DNA of 5,079 nt, from NCBI GenBank assembly GCA_025360235.1, contig JANYCO010000487.1, positions 1 through 5,079 of the forward strand, written 5' to 3'. The number at the start of each line of letters is the position of its first letter. Positions within the stretch are counted from its first letter, which is position 1. Below the pieces are notes generated by a model. That model saw only the letters and a list, made by a program, of their open reading frames with translations. It was not told where the DNA came from and searched no databases. Position numbers and translations under genes: made by a program. Shown in pieces: positions 1 through 5,079 of the stretch. Source of the stretch: Cytophagales bacterium (GTDB lineage: Bacteria > Bacteroidota > Bacteroidia > Cytophagales > Cytophagaceae).

Positions 1-875
1 GCAAATATTTTATTGTCTGAGACTGTCCAGCCATTATAGAGAAATCCACCCTTATCAAATGTTCGTTGCCAAAGCAACTTGCCTGTCCATAAATCATTGC
101 ATTGAATTGTTGCTCCTAATGCCAGATAGATTTTATCACCGATAATTATCGGAAGCCCGGCGTTTGAGTTTTTTTCTTGCAAAGAGTCATAAACTATCCT
201 TCTTTGCGAAAGATTGTAAAGAATGAGTGATGTAGGTATTGTAGTTGCGTCACTAAGTCGTAATCCTCCTCGTGTTGTTACAAGCATAGTATCACCATTT
301 TGTGCAAGAAATGATGATGGAGCATCAACAATATTACGATATCCCAAACTGGTGCCGATAGAAAAAATAATACTTGTATTCCCATCATTCATAGTACCTT
401 GTTCAATAGTTGTATCATTTGCATAAAAAAAAGTCTTGCCTATACCTGACAAACCAGCAATACCACTGCCTCGATTTGCTAATCTCCAGACGGATTTTCC
501 TGTTAATAAGTCAATAGCATAAATACTGCCAATATTGTATGCTGTAAGAGTATTTTGATAGATATGGAGTCCGTCAATATTGATATTAGTTTGGTTCTGG
601 AAATAATCAGCCCATTCCCATAAAGACTGTCCCGTTTTTTTATCAATACATTTAATTGACTGTCTGTTACTTTTCTGTCCTGCGAGAATAACTCCAAAAT
701 CAGTTTCCGAAACCGGTAAAGAAGCGAAGGTCAGGCTACCATCACTAATTGAGGTTTGCCAAAGAGGTTTATCATTACTTTGATTACCACCAACTAATAA
801 GTCACAAGACATTGTAGTAAATGAGTGTATGCTGAAAGCAATAACAACCAAGAGATTTTTGATATATATCTTCAT
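1..875 (-). CDS. PQQ-type beta-propeller lipoprotein C, 3' end outside window
   Basis: Reading from the ATG at 875 gives 291 complete codons without a stop, open at the left edge. The signal peptide starts MKIYIKN, has a hydrophobic core, and ends T-M-S-C with the likely lipidated Cys at 24. The mature protein follows A and B: PLWQTSISDG near 37-46, a blade motif ending TGQSLWEWAD (81-90), IDLLTGKSVW (121-130), ILYNLSQ (218-224), GLPIII (240-245) and IQCNDLWTGKLLW (257-269). In the segment with CNDLW and TGKLLW it is closest to B. By alignment to B about 100 residues are missing past the edge, which would hold the last two strong blade repeats. An AAGGA site lies 7 bases upstream. The function is unknown; the same envelope or immunity argument as for A applies. 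Confidence 0.88.
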   Translation of the reverse strand, partial: MKIYIKNLLVVIAFSIHSFTTMSCDLLVGGNQSNDKPLWQTSISDGSLTFASLPVSETDFGVILAGQKSNRQSIKCIDKKTGQSLWEWADYFQNQTNINIDGLHIYQNTLTAYNIGSIYAIDLLTGKSVWRLANRGSGIAGLSGIGKTFFYANDTTIEQGTMNDGNTSIIFSIGTSLGYRNIVDAPSSFLAQNGDTMLVTTRGGLRLSDATTIPTSLILYNLSQRRIVYDSLQEKNSNAGLPIIIGDKIYLALGATIQCNDLWTGKLLWQRTFDKGGFLYNGWTVSDNKIF

Positions 876-882
876 TTGGTTT

Positions 883-887
883 TCCTT
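883..887 (-). promoter_or_regulatory. Ribosome binding site of lipoprotein C
   Basis: AAGGA on the minus strand lies 7 bases before the ATG at 875, inside the 14-base gap after the tail stop. It supports this ATG as the start of C. Confidence 0.65.
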
Positions 888-889
888 TT

Positions 890-1282
890 TTATGGAATAA
901 AAAATGGTGAACCTGAAGTGAGCAACAATCTTCTCAAGTGTATATTTACTTCCGGGTGATTTCCTTCGGTGAAGTGATTACAACTTGAGTTAAGCCCTGC
1001 TCTAAAGTTATTCTCAAACTGTGGATTAACATCTACTCCTGTCCTGAGCGGTATCTGCTGGTCTTGCTGCGCAATAAACCCATCATCTCCGGCACTGACG
1101 GTGTATTCAAAGACTCTATCCACTTCCTCAGAGACATAAATACAATCATCGGACGGCGGAAAATTGAAGTGGACACCTGGCGAGGCGGGACAGGAATAAT
1201 AGCTGATAGTGATGCGCTTGGTGGTGCTGACCGTGCGCGTGGCACCGATGAGGTAGGAATAGATGGTTTGGAAAAGCATCAT
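890..1282 (-). CDS. Tail module copy 3: free-standing 130-residue ORF
   Basis: The ORF is open from ATG-ATG at 1282/1279 to a TAA at 890-892. The frame also runs further upstream into the 3' end of lipoprotein B (to 1486), but that stretch only shadows B; homology to the long protein's tail begins at the ATG. Conserved features: Y-S-Y-LIG, C-P at about residue 31, DDC at about 45-47, E-E-V-D-R, DDGF, QIPLR, FENNF-x-AG, SSCNHFTEGNHPE and SPFFIP. It has no signal peptide and none of the hydrophobic region of the long protein, so it looks like a detached C-terminal tip. No clear SD lies before it; the TAACATGATG junction with B could allow translational coupling. It has one Cys where copy 1 has CPCC. 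It is either a small expressed protein or a silent cassette for recombination. Confidence 0.65.
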   Translation of the reverse strand: MMLFQTIYSYLIGATRTVSTTKRITISYYSCPASPGVHFNFPPSDDCIYVSEEVDRVFEYTVSAGDDGFIAQQDQQIPLRTGVDVNPQFENNFRAGLNSSCNHFTEGNHPEVNIHLRRLLLTSGSPFFIP

Positions 1283-1283
1283 G

Positions 1284-2444
1284 TTAGCGAGCGGCTTTGT
1301 AGCAATAGGCAGATTTATAGCTTTGAACATAGATTTTGCCGTTTGCTCCGGTAACCCATCCAAAAAAGAATACACTATTGTTTTGTGCCCGTTCGGGACA
1401 TTCTTTTGCCCAGATAATCTGTCCAGTGGTAGCATCAACGGCATATAGTTTGCCATCTCCACCGGAAGCAATATAAACAACACCATTCATAAAGAAAGGT
1501 TGCTGAGTAGTTCCGGCGATGGGTTGTTTCCAAAGAATTCGACCAGTTTCAGCATCTAAGGCATAGAGGTTGGTATCTTCACACGCCCCAAAGACTTTAC
1601 CGTCAGCAACGGTAACACCAGAAAAGAGAAATCCACTTGTGAAAGGTGTACGCCAAAGAAGTTTTCCACTCCACAGGTCGTTACACTGAATTACAGTCCC
1701 AAACGACGAATAGATGCGATTATTGAGAACGACAGGCAATCCAATAAGGCTAATATCTTGTTGTTCAATACTGTAAATGGTCTGTTGCTTTGTAAGATTA
1801 TACAGAATAAGCGAGGATTTTCCACTGTCAATATTTGTATTCTTAATTTGAGTGAAAGCAGTTACTATCATTATATCTCCATTTGCCGCTATAAAGGGTG
1901 TAGGAGTATAAATACCGCTTCTATATTCTGGAGTAGAATTAAAACTAATACTATCAATAATTTGCCCGGTTGTAATATTGCCTCTTACAATAGTAAGTAA
2001 ACCAGATTGAAAGAAAAATGTTTCTCCAATACCCGTAATACTTTGTCCGCCTGAACGAATGGGAAATTTATTGATTGTTTTTCTGGTACTGAAATCAACA
2101 ATGTAAACACCGTTAATAGTTTGAAATGCAAGTGTATTTTTGTAGGCGTACATTTTGAGTGCGAAGGCACTTTCGCCTTTGCGTACCCAATCCAACCACT
2201 CCCACTTTTTTACTCCATCTTCTTTATCAAGAATATACAAAACAGTCTCACCTCTATTATCACCTGCAACTATAAGATCCTCCTCATGTAAATAAACAGG
2301 TACGCTCGCAAAAATCAATCCTCCACTTGTTATAGGAATTGTCCATAACGGCACATTCTCATTGATTTGGGAAATCAAGTTCCGACAAGAACCTATGCAG
2401 GTTGTTGAGAAAATGATTATTACTATTGCAAAAATTCTTTTCAT
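1284..2444 (-). CDS. PQQ-type beta-propeller lipoprotein B
   Basis: This intact protein of 386 residues has a signal peptide starting MKRIF, a hydrophobic core of Ile/Val, and a lipobox I-G-S-C with the lipidated Cys at 20. Blade motifs are seen at 72-83 (ending KKWEW), 254-264 (CNDLWSGKLLW), 296-305 (LDAETGRILW) and 336-345 (VDATTGQIIW), with weaker repeats between. The end YCYKAAR matches YCYKSAQ of A. It resembles A most from about residue 235 onward and differs more in the 85-235 stretch. The ATG starts 2 bases after the TAG of the tail relic. I see no good Shine-Dalgarno before it, so initiation is either SD-independent or relies on nearby translation. The stop TAA at 1284-1286 is followed directly by the ATG of the next tail ORF. 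Its function is not recognisable beyond the family. Confidence 0.9.
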   Translation of the reverse strand: MKRIFAIVIIIFSTTCIGSCRNLISQINENVPLWTIPITSGGLIFASVPVYLHEEDLIVAGDNRGETVLYILDKEDGVKKWEWLDWVRKGESAFALKMYAYKNTLAFQTINGVYIVDFSTRKTINKFPIRSGGQSITGIGETFFFQSGLLTIVRGNITTGQIIDSISFNSTPEYRSGIYTPTPFIAANGDIMIVTAFTQIKNTNIDSGKSSLILYNLTKQQTIYSIEQQDISLIGLPVVLNNRIYSSFGTVIQCNDLWSGKLLWRTPFTSGFLFSGVTVADGKVFGACEDTNLYALDAETGRILWKQPIAGTTQQPFFMNGVVYIASGGDGKLYAVDATTGQIIWAKECPERAQNNSVFFFGWVTGANGKIYVQSYKSAYCYKAAR

Positions 2445-2446
2445 AT

Positions 2447-2599
2447 CTACGGGATGAAAAAGGGGTTGCGAATATCCGGTGTATTAAACAAGCGCTGGAG
2501 TCTATTATACACATCAGGATGATTTCCTTCAGTAAAATGATTCGCACCATTTGCCTTAAAATTATCCTCAAAGAATGTCTGGAGACCATGTAAGGGAAT
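2447..2599 (-). pseudogene. Tail module copy 2: 50-codon relic without a start
   Basis: Read on the minus strand, this gives 50 codons (starting IPLHG and ending NPFFIP) and a TAG stop. They align with the last part of the long protein's tail: IPL, a diverged EDNFKA, NHFTEGNHP, RLQRLF, and the proline-ended terminus. The homology begins 2 bases after the stop of lipoprotein A. In this frame a TAA lies just upstream at 2615-2617. No ATG, GTG or TTG precedes the conserved core; the first GTG falls after NHFTEGNHPD. It therefore cannot make the full tail and looks like a remnant left by recombination. It lacks the SSC found before NHF in the other two copies (the relic reads NGANHF, three residues shorter). 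Lipoprotein B begins 2 bases after its stop. Confidence 0.8.
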
Positions 2600-2601
2600 A
2601 A

Positions 2602-3747
2602 CTACTGTGCAGATTTATAACAATATCCATGTTGACGACTATTCACAAAGATTTTTCCATTTGCACCACCAACTCGTCCATAAAAATAGGTGTTGTCAGG
2701 AGCAGACTTTTTCCAAATAATATTTCCAGAGCTGGCATTTATCGCCCATAATAAGCCATCATTACCACTTATAAAATATATCACACCATTCATAAAAAAG
2801 GGTGTTCTCGTGCCGCCGACAATACCATCCTTTCGCCAAATTTCTTGTCCAGTTTCAGCATCAAGAGTATAAAAATTCAGATCCTCATTAGCAGCAAAAA
2901 ATTTTCCCTCGGCAATCGTATAGCCAGAAAACAAAAAACTATTTGTAAAGTCTTTACGCCATATTTGACGACCTGTGAACAATTCATTGCAGACAAGTGA
3001 GTGTCCTATATCTTGGTAAACTTTATTATTGTAAACAACAGGTAATCCGCCCGAGCCTAATTCCGACGGACGCGCAGTATCATATACAAATTCGTGTTTA
3101 GTCAAATTGAAAAGTGCTAAACGAGAGAACGCATTTGAATTGGATATATTAAACTTTAACCAACTTACGATAAGCAAAGTATCAATATTTTGAATAATTA
3201 TAGGCACTGGTGATTGAGCATAGATATTAAATCCATTTTCTGAGGGAAAAGAATAAATTGGTATAATCTTCCCAGTTTCCATATCTCCCTGTATAATCGT
3301 TGCTGCATTAATCGCCGAAAAAAATACTTTCCCGATACCCCTTACATCATCACTACCACCCTGGCGAATCATGGTTTTATATATCGTTTTACCAGTTGTT
3401 AAGTTGATACCATATAAACCATTTTTTGTTTGTAAGGAATAGTTATCTCCATACAAATATTGTTCACTTGGCAGAATGTTTTCTCGAGAGAGAAAGAAAT
3501 CTGACCATTCCCAGATACTTTGCCCAGTACTTATATCAACCATCAATAGAGTAGTCTTACCGCTTTTATCACCAACGAAGAGAACATTTTTGTTATAGAC
3601 CATTGGTCGTAATACTAGTGTAATAAGCTGTCCGCTAAATAGGGGTACACGCCAAATAAAATCTGAGCCATCAGAACTTGTTACTGGACTACAAGAACAG
3701 CTGATAGTGCTGACAAGTAAGAATAAAAAAAGGAAAAAACGTTTCAT
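2602..3747 (-). CDS. PQQ-type beta-propeller lipoprotein A
   Basis: This 381-residue protein has a lipoprotein signal peptide: MKRFF, a hydrophobic core, then S-T-I-S-C-S-C with the likely lipidated Cys at 17 (19 is an alternative). The mature part repeats the PQQ-propeller blade motif (strand, D/N-x-x-T/S-G-x-x-x-W): 70-81 ending IWEW, 114-124, 156-162, 253-265 (CNELFTGRQIW), 295-306 (LDAETGQEIW) and 336-347 (INASSGNIIW). That implies about seven or eight blades. It ends in YCYKSAQ. I chose the ATG at 3747 over the GTG at 3750 because GGAG at 3754-3757 then sits 6 bases upstream. It is paralogous to the next two lipoproteins. The size resembles BamB, but three diverged tandem copies beside tail modules argue against a plain BamB. 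It is much too short for a quinoprotein dehydrogenase. The role is unknown; an envelope immunity protein for the preceding tail is inferred. Confidence 0.9.
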   Translation of the reverse strand: MKRFFLFLFLLVSTISCSCSPVTSSDGSDFIWRVPLFSGQLITLVLRPMVYNKNVLFVGDKSGKTTLLMVDISTGQSIWEWSDFFLSRENILPSEQYLYGDNYSLQTKNGLYGINLTTGKTIYKTMIRQGGSDDVRGIGKVFFSAINAATIIQGDMETGKIIPIYSFPSENGFNIYAQSPVPIIIQNIDTLLIVSWLKFNISNSNAFSRLALFNLTKHEFVYDTARPSELGSGGLPVVYNNKVYQDIGHSLVCNELFTGRQIWRKDFTNSFLFSGYTIAEGKFFAANEDLNFYTLDAETGQEIWRKDGIVGGTRTPFFMNGVIYFISGNDGLLWAINASSGNIIWKKSAPDNTYFYGRVGGANGKIFVNSRQHGYCYKSAQ

Positions 3748-3753
3748 CACTCA

Positions 3754-3757
3754 CTCC
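3754..3757 (-). promoter_or_regulatory. Ribosome binding site of lipoprotein A
   Basis: GGAG on the minus strand lies 6 bases before the ATG at 3747, in the 13-base gap after the stop of the long gene. It decides between the ATG and the GTG one codon earlier, which would leave only 3 bases of spacing. Confidence 0.6.
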
Positions 3758-3760
3758 ATT

Positions 3761-4144
3761 TTAATTAGGAATAATAAAAGGTGAACCAGGTGTGGAAAAG
3801 AGTTGTTGAAGTCTATCGAAAATTTCTGGATGATTCCCCTCAGTAAAATGATTGCAACTTGAGCGGTTACCTGCTTTGAAATTATTTTCAAAAAGAGGAT
3901 TTGCTCCTGGTCTGAGCGGAATCTTCTGTGTATTCTCACTCAAGAAGCCGTCATTTCCGACGCTGATAGAGTAAGTAAATTCTCTATCTACCTCGCGTTC
4001 GACCACGATACAATCCTGTCCGGTTGGCTCGGCGAGCAGTTCACGGCAGCAAGGACATTGATATGCGACATCCAAGACCTTGTAGGTGCGCGTCTCGGTG
4101 CGTTCTGAGCCGATAAGGTGTGCGTAGTCATTCTGTAACACATA
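3761..4144 (-). repeat. Tail module copy 1 (C-terminal domain of the long protein)
   Basis: This is the last 127 codons of the long gene, delimited by alignment to the free-standing copy at 890-1282. The two share a start like xVLQ/LFQ followed by Y-x-x-LIG, then conserved C-P, D-C-I, E-x-D-R-x-F-x-Y, DGF, Q-x-IPLR, FENNF-x-AG and SSCNHFTEGNHPE, and end in SPF-x-IP. Copies 1 and 3 have nearly equal length (127 and 129 residues from the first aligned position). The N-terminal half is GC-rich: the line 4021-4080 is 34/60 G+C. Confidence 0.8.
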
Positions 4145-5079
4145 ATCAAAAAACTGCCCGCCCCTACGCCATTCTCCGGCAGCAAAGGCAGCATTAATGC
4201 TTAGAGGGAGCAGATACCATGCACCGCTAAAAAGGAAGAGCGGTCCAGAAGCTGCAAGTGCGTATGAACTCCACTCATTGCCATAATACAGATTGCGGAG
4301 ACCATTGATATGAAAAACAAAATGATCATCATTTGGTTCATTGAGCAATTGGTTTTCTGGTACATCCCCCACAAAACCTCGAAAAATTGGTTGTTTTGGT
4401 GCGATTTCTGAAACTTTTACTCCCGCAGGTAATATGGGTTGGAAAAGTGCATTCAGAGGTGTAGCTAAAAATGGCGGTAGAAGCTCAACGGGTGCAGCAG
4501 ATGGATTGACAACAGCACCAAGTTTAGAAGTGATAATTCGTCCCAGTGATTGATGATTGGCACTGCCATACATACCGGCTCGTGGTGTAGTTGACGAATG
4601 TGTGTTTAAGGTTGTTAAAAATGTACTGCCGGGAGTTTGATCTATTACTGAGGGTGAACCGGTAGAGCCGGCAGTAAGAGTAACTAAGCCAGAGTACGTG
4701 CTTAATGCAATACCCGGAATAAGCGATGCTCCAAACTGCCCAACAGATCCGGAAGAGCTAGGTATGCCCAAGATTGTTGTGCCACCGAAAATATTAGCCG
4801 TGGCAAATATTATTCCAGAAAGGTCATCGGCAATTTCGGCAATTAAACCACCAATCAGTCCTGTAACACCCGCAAAAAAAGAGTATAATGGGACGATAGG
4901 TCCGCTCAGTCCAACAATTTCGTGTAAATAAAATTGTAATCCAAAAGAAGCAAGTCCAGATAATCCAAATATTGGATCTGTTATTGGTCCGGCTGTAATG
5001 TCCGATATGCCCCTTTCGACTGCTTTCCGAACTTCTCCACGGGCATTGGCAGCAAGCAAATCAACTCCTTGATTAGGGC
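3761..5079 (-). CDS. C-terminal part of a large protein with a hydrophobic Gly-rich region and a modular tail (candidate polymorphic toxin), 5' end outside window
   Basis: The frame is open to the right edge; 438 complete codons are visible and no start is convincing. A TTG at 5059 exists, but codons before it (P-N-Q-G-V-D) continue the frame, so I treat the gene as 5'-partial. Numbering from the first complete codon: residues about 35-103 are hydrophobic and glycine-rich, with helix-like stretches (GLSGLASFG, FFAGVTGLIGGLIAEIA). Residues about 104-220 are a Ser/Thr/Gly/Pro-rich linker. A second hydrophobic patch lies at about 273-299. The tail, 312-438, has a CPCC cluster (341-344), Cys356, Cys408 and the motif NHFTEGNHPE. 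The tail recurs twice downstream as a detached module, which suggests an exchangeable C-terminal domain as in Rhs/polymorphic toxins. A hydrophobic region before the tip is common in such proteins. The stop lies 13 bases before lipoprotein A. I do not recognise the family from sequence alone; the toxin role is inference. Confidence 0.75.
   Translation of the reverse strand, partial: PNQGVDLLAANARGEVRKAVERGISDITAGPITDPIFGLSGLASFGLQFYLHEIVGLSGPIVPLYSFFAGVTGLIGGLIAEIADDLSGIIFATANIFGGTTILGIPSSSGSVGQFGASLIPGIALSTYSGLVTLTAGSTGSPSVIDQTPGSTFLTTLNTHSSTTPRAGMYGSANHQSLGRIITSKLGAVVNPSAAPVELLPPFLATPLNALFQPILPAGVKVSEIAPKQPIFRGFVGDVPENQLLNEPNDDHFVFHINGLRNLYYGNEWSSYALAASGPLFLFSGAWYLLPLSINAAFAAGEWRRGGQFFDYVLQNDYAHLIGSERTETRTYKVLDVAYQCPCCRELLAEPTGQDCIVVEREVDREFTYSISVGNDGFLSENTQKIPLRPGANPLFENNFKAGNRSSCNHFTEGNHPEIFDRLQQLFSTPGSPFIIPN

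Larger units (their letters stand above)
1..4144 (-). repeat. Three tandem tail-plus-lipoprotein cassettes
   Basis: The order tail module then propeller lipoprotein occurs three times: 4144-2602, 2599-1284 and 1282-1 (the last incomplete). Lipoprotein starts are 1303 and 1569 bases apart, and the difference mostly reflects how much tail each unit keeps (127, 50 and 129 codons). Both internal unit boundaries fall within a few bases of a lipoprotein stop codon. The repeats are diverged at the protein level, so the array is not a recent perfect duplication. Confidence 0.8.

Noticed and set aside
223..426. Plus-strand ORF of 67 codons
   Set aside because: It lies antisense to lipoprotein C, which is open through the whole region and matches its paralogues.
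1064..1354. Plus-strand ORF of 96 codons
   Set aside because: It runs antisense to tail copy 3, whose minus-strand frame is confirmed by homology to the long protein; the plus-strand frame shows no motif and reflects the GC-rich stretch.
1283..1486. Upstream extension of the tail copy 3 ORF to an ATG at 1486
   Set aside because: This stretch overlaps the conserved 3' end of lipoprotein B out of frame, and homology to the tail begins only at the ATG at 1282.
2359..2589. Minus-strand ORF of 76 codons starting inside the tail relic
   Set aside because: It is in a different frame from the relic homology and ends inside lipoprotein B; it only shadows the two.
2602..3747. Quinoprotein dehydrogenase or orthologous BamB assignment for the lipoproteins
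   Set aside because: They are far shorter than quinoprotein dehydrogenases. BamB is normally one gene per genome, while here there are three diverged tandem copies tied to tail modules, so only the fold family is supported.
4341..4931. Plus-strand ORFs of 70 and 77 codons (4341-4553, 4698-4931)
   Set aside because: They are antisense shadows of the linker and hydrophobic region of the long minus-strand gene, with no SD or recognisable domain.
1..5079. CRISPR array, tRNA/rRNA, insertion sequence or intergenic terminator
   Set aside because: There are no short regularly spaced repeats, no transposase-like ORF and no inverted terminal repeats. The gaps between genes are too short (at most about 15 bases) to hold a hairpin terminator.

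Overview
All supported genes in this window lie on the minus strand, so the window reads biologically from right to left. The genes are nearly contiguous (gaps of 0 to about 15 bases), no terminator-like hairpin was seen between them, and the visible stretch looks like the inside of one operon. Both end genes are cut by the window edges. Three tandem PQQ-type beta-propeller lipoproteins with short S-C lipoboxes, variable Shine-Dalgarno (SD) use and AT-rich coding sequence suggest a Gram-negative bacterium, perhaps of the Bacteroidota/Chlorobi/Ignavibacteria side. That placement is a weak inference, as no marker gene is present.

Layout in transcription order: (1) 5079 to 3761, the C-terminal 438 codons of a larger protein. 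It has a glycine-rich hydrophobic region, a linker and a distinct tail of about 127 residues with three separated cysteine positions and the motif NHFTEGNHPE. (2) 3747 to 2602, propeller lipoprotein A. (3) 2599 to 2447, a 50-codon relic of the same tail with no usable start, beginning 2 bases after the stop of A. (4) 2444 to 1284, propeller lipoprotein B. (5) 1282 to 890, a nearly complete second copy of the tail (130 codons) whose ATG overlaps the stop of B region. (6) 875 to 1, propeller lipoprotein C, open to the left edge. C can be read without a stop over 291 codons.

The pattern is therefore a long protein ending in a tail, then lipoprotein, then tail-lipoprotein, tail-lipoprotein. It closely resembles the organisation of polymorphic toxin loci, where a full-length toxin and its immunity gene are followed by displaced C-terminal tips, each with its own immunity gene. 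Under that reading the propeller lipoproteins would be immunity proteins in the cell envelope. The tail would be the toxin tip, possibly the Asp/His end of an alpha/beta-hydrolase (lipase-like) fold. The cassette structure is visible in the sequence; the toxin/immunity roles are inference. The main alternative is plain tandem duplication of a lipoprotein together with the end of the gene before it.

Base composition is mosaic. The first half of the tail is about 57-58% GC in sampled 60-base lines in both copies that keep it, against about 27-37% in sampled lines of lipoproteins A and B.
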